A stretch of 5,136 nucleotides of DNA from Microcaldota archaeon (GTDB lineage: Archaea; Micrarchaeota; Micrarchaeia; Micrarchaeales; Micrarchaeaceae): the NCBI GenBank assembly GCA_021816645.1, contig JAKAXF010000049.1, positions 1 through 5,136 of the forward strand, in the 5' to 3' direction. Positions 1 through 5,136 of this stretch are shown piece after piece; the stretch's first letter is position 1, and the number at the start of each line of letters is the position of its first letter. Both the position numbers and the translations under genes were made by a program. Under the pieces are notes generated by a model. That model made no database searches. It worked only from the letters and a program-made list of their open reading frames with translations, and was not told where the DNA came from.

Positions 1-583
1 CTTGCGTTCTACCATAAAAAGGTCCAACCGCAGTTGATCTTGTGAAAATCGACAACTCTTTACTATCAATTTTCTTTATTTCATGGAGCGTCCGGGAAAT
101 GGTTTTGAGTTCTTTGGAACTTGAACCACCCGCAGGAATATATTCTCCTGTCAGAGCGCGTCCACCGCCGCCCCCTCCTCCGATAAAAGGGATCATGGAA
201 CGGTTGCTTGGCACCGAGTATGATTGACGTGCCGAACGGGCAGCAGACAGCGACGATTTTATTGCTGATTGTGCTACGTGACGATGAAATTCATCCATTT
301 GCGCTTTGGCGATTTTCGTCGCCATCGCATTGACGCGGGAATCCGGCATTCCCTTTTTGTTCGCGTAGTTCTTGAGGTTGTTCCGATTACTGAGCACCTT
401 GCGCGGGTTGAACAGGTTGCTCGATGGATCGGCCATCGCGTAATCTTCTTCAAATTGCTGCTGCGTCGCGGGGTTGGGATGATCCATTAAAGCATCAAAC
501 GCTCTATGCAATTTGGACTTGCCGCCACCACCAGCACCGCCGCTCGTGGCTGCTTTACCGCGCATGTTGATGGAGGTTGACAT
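1..583 (-). CDS. N-terminal part of a large tail protein, candidate tape measure (3' end beyond the left edge)
   Basis: The minus-strand frame starts at ATG 583 and stays open to the first base of the window, giving 194 codons. AAGGAG six bases upstream overlaps the stop of the exported-protein gene. The protein begins MSTSINMRGK, followed by a Gly-rich segment (residues 15-21), then a helix-prone region about 24-120 rich in Lys, Arg, Asn and Ala (SKLHRAFDALMDHP, NAMATKIAKAQMDEFHRHVA, SSLSAARSARQSYS). A run of seven glycines follows at residues 135-141, then another helix (SKELKTISRTLHEIKKID, 155-173). By gene order the tape measure should follow the chaperones, and helix-rich segments with flexible linkers fit its start. 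The hydrophobic and repeat-rich body that would prove it lies outside the window. Another virion or baseplate protein is possible. Confidence 0.8.
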   Translation of the reverse strand, partial: MSTSINMRGKAATSGGAGGGGKSKLHRAFDALMDHPNPATQQQFEEDYAMADPSSNLFNPRKVLSNRNNLKNYANKKGMPDSRVNAMATKIAKAQMDEFHRHVAQSAIKSSLSAARSARQSYSVPSNRSMIPFIGGGGGGGRALTGEYIPAGGSSSKELKTISRTLHEIKKIDSKELSIFTRSTAVGPFYGRTQ

Positions 584-589
584 GGACTA

Positions 590-595
590 CTCCTT
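590..595 (-). promoter_or_regulatory. Shine-Dalgarno site of the left-edge gene, overlapping the upstream stop
   Basis: The minus strand reads TAAAGGAGTAGTCCATG. The TAA (597-595) of the exported-protein gene runs into AAGGAG, and a six-base spacer leads to ATG 583. This fixes the start of the left-edge gene and closely resembles the sheath-tube junction. Confidence 0.8.
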
Positions 596-954
596 TACTT
601 CAACTGATTAAGACCTTGGCTACCAATTCGTAGGCCATGTGCGATTTTTTCGCATTGCGCCTTGTTTGAAAAATAAACATACCCGTCGCCGTTACGCATA
701 CTCAACAGTACCGAGCGGCCAGTCCCATTCCCATTACTATATACCTTGTACCCATAATAGCCTTTTTGTGTTCTTAGCCAGTCCCTCATTGCCAACGGAC
801 TCATCAACGCTGGCAATCCTGATGATATTGCGGCATTTATTGAAGAGTGGCAAGTGTAGTTTTGCATTTCAAGAATATACCACTTCGTCCCAGCACTAGC
901 CATTACGGGCATCACACACATCACAACTGCCATTAACCACATTTTTGCTTTCAT
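595..954 (-). CDS. Small exported protein with a signal peptide; possible superinfection-exclusion moron
   Basis: I do not recognise the family. The start is placed at ATG 954, not at the in-frame ATG 1029, because 954 has AAGGAG eight bases upstream, overlaps the previous stop as ATGA, and puts a signal peptide at the N-terminus. The 119 residues begin MKAKMWLMAVVMCVMPVMA, a short basic start plus hydrophobic core, with a signal peptidase I site ASA|G after residue 21. Cys13 lies within the hydrophobic core without a lipobox. The mature 98 residues contain exactly two cysteines (C35 and C101), which could form a disulfide outside the cytoplasm, and an aromatic-rich centre (GYYGYKVYSNGNGTGRSV, GYVYFSNKAQCEK). 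No further membrane segment is visible. It lies between chaperone and tape measure candidate, the place of superinfection-exclusion gene gp15 in HK97. The function is inference; a virion or lysis-related role is an alternative. Confidence 0.85.
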   Translation of the reverse strand: MKAKMWLMAVVMCVMPVMASAGTKWYILEMQNYTCHSSINAAISSGLPALMSPLAMRDWLRTQKGYYGYKVYSNGNGTGRSVLLSMRNGDGYVYFSNKAQCEKIAHGLRIGSQGLNQLK

Positions 955-1307
955 TTTGTGTTCTCCTTCCGTTTCTTGTACCTGTCTGGTATTACTGGCT
1001 TTTTGCCACCGTACATCATTTTTTCCCAAGCGTCATCGGTTAACGTGTCCCGCCACGCCTTCAACTCCGCAATGCGACTTGGCGTGTCGGATTGGTCATT
1101 GGGACGAGAGAACTTCAACTCTTCTGGTGCATCCTTGGAATACATCTCCAATATGAAGTCTAATCTCGCCTCTGTTAAGGATAGTACCTTTTCCTCAAAC
1201 GGGCTGCACTGGAGTATCCGACTCACTCGCCAGAGTTTCTGCGCTAGTGGGGACTCCGTTTCCAGGCCCAGGAAACAAGTGATTGTCAAGCGCCACCTCA
1301 AACGCAT
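951..1307 (-). CDS. Probable tail assembly chaperone T extension, possibly made by frameshift from the upstream chaperone
   Basis: This frame overlaps the chaperone gene by 113 bases at relative phase +1 (same as -2). The frame is closed by TAA at 1310-1308, so any shift must occur between 1307 and 1195. Read alone, it could start at ATG 1307, with a weak GGAAG upstream, or at GTG 1227 (SRILQCSPFEEKV), giving 118 residues or fewer. The first 20 or so residues from ATG 1307 look unlike a protein start, whereas from LAQKLW onward it is convincing: RILQCSPFEEKVLSLTEARL, DFILEMYSKD, IAELKAWRDTLTDDAWEKM, and a basic C-terminus. In many tailed phages the second chaperone is made only as a fusion by programmed frameshifting, normally -1, with -2 (Mu) and +1 cases known. 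Start and expression mode are therefore uncertain. The stop overlaps the next gene as ATGA. Confidence 0.65.
   Translation of the reverse strand: MRLRWRLTITCFLGLETESPLAQKLWRVSRILQCSPFEEKVLSLTEARLDFILEMYSKDAPEELKFSRPNDQSDTPSRIAELKAWRDTLTDDAWEKMMYGGKKPVIPDRYKKRKENTK
963..968 (-). promoter_or_regulatory. Shine-Dalgarno site deciding the start of the exported protein
   Basis: AAGGAG on the minus strand lies eight bases upstream of ATG 954 and inside the 3' end of the preceding coding frame. No comparable site precedes the alternative ATG at 1029, so the shorter, signal-peptide-first product is preferred. The ATGA overlap implies coupled translation. Confidence 0.75.
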
Positions 1308-1641
1308 TTACAACTTCCATGACCAGTAAGACGGTCTCAGGCGGGAATTTTTCGGAGTCCACTACAGGCAAACCTTTGGCGTCAGCGGTCCAAACCCAAG
1401 TGGCCGTGGTTCCGCGAGTAATTAGTTTCTCGAAGGTTGCCAAGGCTTTCAATAGGTTGTAGGTGTATGCGTCTAGTCCAGTCATATCTCCACCGGAGGA
1501 CGGCTCGATTCGGCGCAGGATTTCTCGCTGACGGGCACCAATACCAATGTGATCATATGGGCTAGGAATCTTGAATACATAAACCTCTGATTCATAAGGT
1601 ACTTCCAACTTGTCTTGTAATACTTGTGATTTTTCAGCCAT
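1195..1641 (-). CDS. Probable tail assembly chaperone (lambda gpG-like role)
   Basis: By position this is the shorter of two tail assembly chaperones, which bind the tape measure and recruit tube subunits but are absent from the finished virion. It has 148 residues. Residues about 1-122 look folded: beta-type LEVPYESEVYVFKIPSP, then GARQREILRRIEP, a helix at GLDAYTYNLLKALATFEKLI, TWVWTADAKGLPVVDSEKFP, and a helix VLLVMEVVNAFEVALDNHLF. The last 25 residues (GPGNGVPTSAETLASESDTP and on) are Pro/Ser/Glu-rich and look disordered. That tail is the stretch that overlaps the next frame, which by contrast looks protein-like there. The gene lies downstream of the tube and upstream of the tape measure candidate, where this family is found once the endonuclease is discounted. 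I see no enzymatic motif. The family assignment comes from context and architecture. Confidence 0.65.
   Translation of the reverse strand: MAEKSQVLQDKLEVPYESEVYVFKIPSPYDHIGIGARQREILRRIEPSSGGDMTGLDAYTYNLLKALATFEKLITRGTTATWVWTADAKGLPVVDSEKFPPETVLLVMEVVNAFEVALDNHLFPGPGNGVPTSAETLASESDTPVQPV
1246..1251 (-). promoter_or_regulatory. Candidate +1 frameshift site (CCC-A proline codon)
   Basis: In the chaperone frame the codons are GTC CCC ACT. A prolyl-tRNA sitting on CCC could slip one base forward onto CCA and read CTA GCG CAG next, entering the second frame exactly where it becomes protein-like (LAQKLW). A weak stem, CTG-GC-GAGT with ACTC-CAG, can form at 1233-1210, about 15 bases downstream. Proline-codon +1 slippage is a known mechanism. 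Its use here is inference. Confidence 0.35.
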
Positions 1642-1685
1642 ATCGAATCTCCGTTAAAGGTATGTTCATAGCCATCATACACTGT
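1642..1685 (-). promoter_or_regulatory. Short gap with the Shine-Dalgarno site of the chaperone gene
   Basis: These 44 bases separate the endonuclease TAG from the chaperone ATG at 1641. GGAG at 1652-1649 lies seven bases before the ATG and fixes that start. No terminator or promoter is evident, so the chaperone is probably read from the same transcript as the upstream genes. Confidence 0.6.
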
Positions 1686-2750
1686 CTACTCAAAACAAGC
1701 AAACTCGCCATGATACTTCAATGCTGCTGCACAATAGGCTAAATGGGCATCATGCGCCGTCTCAAATGTACCTAAATATATGCGCTTACCGTTTACTGTA
1801 ATTTTTGAGGTCCATCTGTTTTTTATTGGGTAAGCGCCTTTTAGTCCTGATGATGTCTCACGAAGAGTTCTTTGATTCATCATATTTTCAGAAGATGTAG
1901 CCAGTCTTAAATTGCATCTTCTATTGTCTAATCCGTTATGGTTAATGTGATCGACAAATAAACCTCTAGGGGCTTTCATTATTATTCTGTGCATTTGTCT
2001 GCCAAAGTTCTTCAAGTCATCTTTTTTAGCGCCTCTGTGGGCATAGAAGCTGTTTGCCGCTTTATTCCATGACGCTTGCCAATAAAAATCTTTTACAAGA
2101 TCGATATCTTCAATATCTATTATAGCAAATTTCCCTTTTGTAAGAGGTATTTTATATACATAACCGTATCCTTCCATAAATTCTTTTATAGGCTCGTTAT
2201 CACGCTTGATAACAGGTTTTCTTTCCATGGTCATACACGGTTCGACTCTGAAAAATTCTCCATGTATTCTTTTTGATGCTTCTTCTTGCATTTTAACGGC
2301 TTCTTCATAAATTCTTGAGCATCCGATATATGTTTTCTTCCCACCTGTATTTACATATACTTCGTATGTGTTCTTAACTCTAGTGACTCCTTTATGGCCT
2401 GTCGTACTTGTTTTGTATGTACCTTTATTGTTGCAATTCTGTGACGGCGTACACACTCTAAGGTTGCTTTTACGATTATTTAGAGTATCTCCGTCAATAT
2501 GGTCAACTACCAATCCTTTAGGAGTATCCATTATCAGTCTGTTTAACCTAATTGTTTTTTGTTTCTTGTAAGAAACGTTGATGCTCGATGTCGCATAATA
2601 CGCTTTTTTACTTGGATTCCAAGACGCATGCCACCGATATTCAGCAATTATTGGCAAATCTTCAATATCAACAAGCGTTACTTGGCCTTGTGTGAGTTCC
2701 ACAATAGCATAAGTTCCATCATCGCTGATTCGGTATTTGTTTTTACTCAT
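1686..2750 (-). CDS. Tandem-duplicated HNH homing endonuclease with two AP2-like DNA-binding segments
   Basis: This is probably a free-standing homing endonuclease that nicks or cuts DNA and spreads itself between related phages. Its 354 residues contain two full units. Unit 1 has the leader TLVDIEDLPIIAEYRWHASW (residues 25-44), an HNH core with D83-H84, N92 and N96 (VVDHIDGDTLNNRKSNLR), and an AP2-like tail at about 117-166 ending HGEF. Unit 2 repeats this: IIDIEDIDLVKDFYWQASW (210-228), MHRIIM (253-258), D267-H268, N276 and N280 (VDHINHNGLDNRRCNLR), and a canonical AP2-like segment at about 300-350 with W313, LGTF and HGEF. Single-unit members of this family are commonly about half this length. 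The start ATG has AAGGAG seven bases upstream. The gene is visibly more AT-rich than the sheath and tube genes, and it separates tube from chaperone, genes that normally adjoin, so recent acquisition is likely. Confidence 0.9.
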   Translation of the reverse strand: MSKNKYRISDDGTYAIVELTQGQVTLVDIEDLPIIAEYRWHASWNPSKKAYYATSSINVSYKKQKTIRLNRLIMDTPKGLVVDHIDGDTLNNRKSNLRVCTPSQNCNNKGTYKTSTTGHKGVTRVKNTYEVYVNTGGKKTYIGCSRIYEEAVKMQEEASKRIHGEFFRVEPCMTMERKPVIKRDNEPIKEFMEGYGYVYKIPLTKGKFAIIDIEDIDLVKDFYWQASWNKAANSFYAHRGAKKDDLKNFGRQMHRIIMKAPRGLFVDHINHNGLDNRRCNLRLATSSENMMNQRTLRETSSGLKGAYPIKNRWTSKITVNGKRIYLGTFETAHDAHLAYCAAALKYHGEFACFE

Positions 2751-2864
2751 GATTCGACTCCTTCGTCTAAGGTCGTCTTTGAGGGAATGTAGCAGGCGTT
2801 GACGAGACGCTTTTCGGATGCCTCCTAGCTACACGGACTACTTTAACTCATTTCGTTACTCTTG
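2751..2864 (-). other. Intergenic leader between the tube gene and the endonuclease gene
   Basis: This 114-base gap is the longest non-coding stretch in the window. It contains an interrupted hairpin (2788-2833, listed separately) and an AAGGAG site at 2763-2758, seven bases from the endonuclease ATG at 2750. No run of T follows the hairpin on the minus strand, so it is not a standard intrinsic terminator. I saw no convincing -35/-10 pair. The gap probably came in with the endonuclease gene, because the other junctions in this operon are much shorter. Confidence 0.6.
2788..2833 (-). other. Imperfect RNA hairpin in the endonuclease leader
   Basis: On the minus strand TGTAGC (2833-2828) can pair with GCTACA (2793-2788). 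After a four-base bulge (TAGG), AGGC (2823-2820) can pair with GCCT (2797-2794). This gives a ten-pair interrupted stem around a 22-base loop. A competing small hairpin, GCGT-7 nt-ACGC, shares part of the 3' arm. No poly-U tract follows. Its role is unknown; it may regulate endonuclease expression or be a chance structure. Confidence 0.35.
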
Positions 2865-3374
2865 TCAAATCCCAGCTATGTTCAGAGCACCTGCGAGGCT
2901 GGTAACTACGTTCAGTGCGCTGTTGCTATTCAAAATACTCACGCCCAGCGGATCGAGTATATCCATTGCGAGGAAGGAAATACTGTCCGTTATCGGCTGA
3001 TTTGCACTGATATTGCTGTTGTAATCGGAAGCTACGCACCCGACGTACTGATATATGGGCAGCCCATTTGCATCGTTGATGGATATGTTGAACTCGTTAT
3101 TGCTCAAAACTCCAGCAAGAGTAGACGGATAACCAAGAAAAGCTAGGCCACTTTCCGAGAGTTGGAGATAGTCTAGGGTCAATGAGGGGCTGAACTTAAG
3201 CTGTTGAATCTCTTGGGGTTTTGCGCTACCAATCCCATAAAGTTGTTCACTGCCCATACTATCGCTCAAGGTTGTGGTCTGGCCGAAGCCCAATTCCATG
3301 TCGCCTATCATAACGACGACAGCGTTGCCGTTTCTTACGGCATAGTTAAGAGTTTGCTGGTTAAACGCTGGCAT
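2865..3374 (-). CDS. Probable phage tail tube protein
   Basis: This is probably the small protein that polymerises into hexameric rings to form the inner tail tube. It has 169 residues, within the usual range for myophage tube proteins. Visible features are an N-terminal beta-rich part with GDMELGFGQTTTLSDSMGSE, then QLYGIGSAKPQEIQQLKFS, a middle part with LTLDYLQLSESGLAFLGYP, and GCVASDYNSNISANQPI followed by SISFLAMDI. Alternating beta strands and acidic or polar turns fit the tube beta-barrel fold. It starts at ATG 3374, which has AAGGAG six bases upstream. That site overlaps the sheath stop codon, so translation is probably coupled to the sheath. The main evidence for function is its position directly after the sheath, together with size and strand pattern; another small virion protein is possible but less likely. 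Confidence 0.75.
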   Translation of the reverse strand: MPAFNQQTLNYAVRNGNAVVVMIGDMELGFGQTTTLSDSMGSEQLYGIGSAKPQEIQQLKFSPSLTLDYLQLSESGLAFLGYPSTLAGVLSNNEFNISINDANGLPIYQYVGCVASDYNSNISANQPITDSISFLAMDILDPLGVSILNSNSALNVVTSLAGALNIAGI

Positions 3375-3380
3375 TGTCTA

Positions 3381-3386
3381 CTCCTT
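3381..3386 (-). promoter_or_regulatory. Shine-Dalgarno site of the tube gene, overlapping the sheath stop
   Basis: On the minus strand the sequence reads TAAGGAGTAGACAATG. The sheath stop TAA (3387-3385) shares two bases with AAGGAG, and a six-base spacer leads to ATG 3374. This supports the chosen start and suggests translational coupling of tube to sheath. Confidence 0.8.
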
Positions 3387-5136
3387 AAACCGAAGCATTA
3401 AGCGGTTGTACATTGGTGTAAATGGTTACGAACCTAACCTGTCCGACAAATATCACATTAACCGTAATCGCGACAGTTTGCGTAGCGCCATCGTAAGTCA
3501 AAACCAAGGACGAATTCTGCCAAGAACTAAGAATACCAGAGCTACCAGGGCCGCTGTACTTGAGTTGATTCAGCGTCGATGTAATCGCCTTCTTAATCTT
3601 GCCTAAGCTCGAAGTTCCACCCATAATACCACCCACGTAAGGGGTAGCGGTTTGAATCAACGAGTACGCTAAATACTGTCTACAAGCGACCTGCTGATTG
3701 AAAACATTTTCCGGCGAATTATCGTTTTGCCATGTCGTTAAATCACTCACAATCGTCGGCACACCCGTAGACTGCGGCACTCGCAGACATATAACACCGG
3801 CGCTCTGCAACTGGTTAATCTGCGAGGTCGTCAACGCCACTTCCACGCCATTACCCACAAGGGCTTTGGAGGTCAACGGCTCTGCTACACGATTGCCAGC
3901 CGCCATAGCCGCACAAGCCGCAGCCGCGTAGAGGCCGCCGTACAATTGGTTCTGTCCGGTATGTAGATTGGTGCGCCAGATACCAGGATAGACGTAGGAC
4001 GCTTCGATGGCGTTCATGCCCCGCGCATTGGTTTGCGTCGTCTGGATCGTGTCACCGACACTGGAGCCCGTGAAGAACCGGCGATAACGACGCTCAGTGA
4101 TGGAACTTGCAGTCACGGCATGTTGCGTACCCAGAGCCGCAATACCGGCTTCGTTGGTATCCGCAGCCACGGTCCAACCGGAGATCGTCAGCGCGTAGTT
4201 GAACGCATTGGCATAGTCCTGCAACGTAGGCACCTGGTTAGTGGCACCCGTGAAGTAGGTGTAACCAATATCCACAGGGGCTACCGAAGGACTGGACACA
4301 ATGCCGGAAACCGCGACCGCGCTTGCCAAATTGGAAGCGTACTGATTCACCCAGTAGACCGGATCACCGATTGCGGCAGTCACATTGACGTAGGTGTACA
4401 CCCCCGCAGAGGCCGCAGGCAGCGATACCGCAGAAGCCGCGTCCAGAGCACTGGTGGGCAGTGTGCCATTGGTCCCGGAGATCGTATTGGCCGCATAGTA
4501 GCCAGTGCCGTTCAGCGCTTCCACAAGGGCTGTAACGGTCGAATAAGTGCCGGTCCCAAGCTCGAAGGTCAAGGTTTCCGCAGCTACAGAGCCGCTGACC
4601 GAGAAACTGATAGCTACCCCACCAGAGGTTACGACGCTGTAGGTGACACCACTACCGCTGCCCGTGTACGCCAACTGGAAGGGGAGTCCGAGGTCATTAC
4701 CGACTGCCTGAGAATTGGAATAGGCATCGTACAGCGTAAGGTCAATACCGCCAATAGAACCCGCCGTAATTTCCGCCTGCATGAGGTTGGAAGGCGTACC
4801 TGAATTGGCGCTCGTCAGCGTAACGACTCCACTACCGGCGCTATCGTTCAGCGTCAAGGTAGACGGGGTATTCGCAGCCGGATTGATGTAATTGACGACG
4901 CTTGCGCCATTCAACTGATTGGACGGATTAAAGATGAACGGTACGAAAGCGCCAGCAGGACCACCGCGCACTTGAGCTGTAAGCCCCGTCGCAGTTGTAT
5001 GCTGGTAATTAGTGTTCTGAGCGCCACCATAGCCAAAACCAATGAACACCATCGGCGGCACAATCGCAGGCGTAGTAGGTAGAGCCGCTTTGACATTATC
5101 GTCGTAGTACGCACCGGGCAGAATAAGGGTTGCGCC
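3385..5136 (-). CDS. Phage contractile tail sheath protein (5' end beyond the right edge)
   Basis: This is the subunit of the contractile sheath around the tail tube; it shortens to drive the tube through the host envelope. The frame is open from the window edge (583 visible residues, then TAA). An in-frame GTG at 5061 is not the real start, because the 25 codons above it read as a typical sheath N-terminus (LPGAYYDDN followed by PPMVFIGFGYGG). Using visible-residue numbering, residues about 60-285 are a Ser/Thr/Gly/Ala-rich, beta-prone region. Residues about 290-500 show the conserved sheath core: YFTGATNQVPTLQDYANAF, then YVYPGIW, then an Ala-rich helix, PLTSKALVGNGVEV, LTTSQINQLQSAGVICLRV and the aligned IVSDLTTW. 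The C-terminal part ends in alternating beta strands, as expected for the tube-facing domain. The next gene downstream is the probable tube, which is the usual sheath-tube order. The assignment rests on motif pattern and gene order, without a database search. Confidence 0.88.
   Translation of the reverse strand, partial: GATLILPGAYYDDNVKAALPTTPAIVPPMVFIGFGYGGAQNTNYQHTTATGLTAQVRGGPAGAFVPFIFNPSNQLNGASVVNYINPAANTPSTLTLNDSAGSGVVTLTSANSGTPSNLMQAEITAGSIGGIDLTLYDAYSNSQAVGNDLGLPFQLAYTGSGSGVTYSVVTSGGVAISFSVSGSVAAETLTFELGTGTYSTVTALVEALNGTGYYAANTISGTNGTLPTSALDAASAVSLPAASAGVYTYVNVTAAIGDPVYWVNQYASNLASAVAVSGIVSSPSVAPVDIGYTYFTGATNQVPTLQDYANAFNYALTISGWTVAADTNEAGIAALGTQHAVTASSITERRYRRFFTGSSVGDTIQTTQTNARGMNAIEASYVYPGIWRTNLHTGQNQLYGGLYAAAACAAMAAGNRVAEPLTSKALVGNGVEVALTTSQINQLQSAGVICLRVPQSTGVPTIVSDLTTWQNDNSPENVFNQQVACRQYLAYSLIQTATPYVGGIMGGTSSLGKIKKAITSTLNQLKYSGPGSSGILSSWQNSSLVLTYDGATQTVAITVNVIFVGQVRFVTIYTNVQPLNASV

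Noticed and set aside
42..490. Two short plus-strand frames at the left edge
   Set aside because: They lie opposite the open left-edge gene, which has a strong ribosome site. Their Pro-rich content mirrors the glycine codons of that gene.
955..1029. Longer version of the exported protein starting at ATG 1029
   Set aside because: The extra 25 residues are polar and would bury the signal peptide. They overlap the preceding coding frame, and the strong ribosome site is placed for ATG 954.
1482..1682. 66-codon minus-strand frame across the start of the chaperone gene
   Set aside because: It is an out-of-frame shadow of the chaperone gene with no ribosome site and no protein-like pattern.
2751..2770. 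tRNA-like TCGAATC near the endonuclease start
   Set aside because: No acceptor, D or anticodon stems can be built around it; it is simply the spacer after the ribosome site.
2751..2864. Group I intron hosting the endonuclease (AAAGTAGTCC resembles the conserved 3' P7 element)
   Set aside because: No matching GACTA partner occurs in the preceding 200 or so bases of the transcript, the tube gene appears complete, and no exon continues after the endonuclease.
4033..4803. Long open frame of 256 codons on the plus strand, opposite the sheath gene
   Set aside because: It is Arg/Gly/Thr-rich, as expected from the complement of Ser/Thr/Val/Ala codons, it lacks a convincing ribosome site, and the opposite strand encodes a recognisable sheath protein.
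1..5136. CRISPR array, attachment site or insertion-sequence ends
   Set aside because: Scanning by eye showed no regularly spaced repeats, no terminal inverted repeats around the endonuclease and no transposase or integrase motifs.

Overview
The window looks like part of the tail-morphogenesis operon of a contractile-tailed (myovirus-type) phage or prophage. All supportable genes are on the minus strand, so transcription runs from right to left. The gene order, the Shine-Dalgarno sites and a signal-peptidase-I type exported protein suggest a bacterial host, probably Gram-negative. Nothing in the window identifies the genus or separates a free phage from a prophage.

In transcription order the layout is as follows. 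(1) A tail sheath gene is cut by the right edge; its reading frame stays open through the last base of the window. (2) A 169-residue protein is the probable tail tube subunit. (3) A 354-residue homing endonuclease-like protein lies in an AT-rich block. It carries two complete HNH plus AP2-like units fused in tandem and behaves as an inserted selfish gene. (4) A 148-residue probable tail assembly chaperone overlaps (5) a second frame, whose protein looks like the chaperone's 'T' extension. The relative phase is +1 (equivalent to -2), which suggests programmed frameshifting. (6) A 119-residue protein with a cleavable signal peptide starts inside the stop codon of the previous gene. (7) The N-terminal 194 codons of a further gene run off the left edge; by position this is a candidate tape measure protein.

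Sheath and tube form the contractile tail. The chaperone pair would coat the tape measure during tail assembly. The tape measure sets tail length. Two genes do not belong to this core: the endonuclease between tube and chaperone, and the exported protein between the chaperone pair and the candidate tape measure. The second occupies the position that the superinfection-exclusion gene gp15 has in phage HK97 (from general knowledge), which makes it the most interesting functional candidate here.

The genes are tightly packed. Several Shine-Dalgarno sequences overlap the upstream stop codon, and the only sizeable gap is the 114-base leader of the endonuclease gene. I saw no tRNA, CRISPR array, clear promoter, intrinsic terminator or attachment site.
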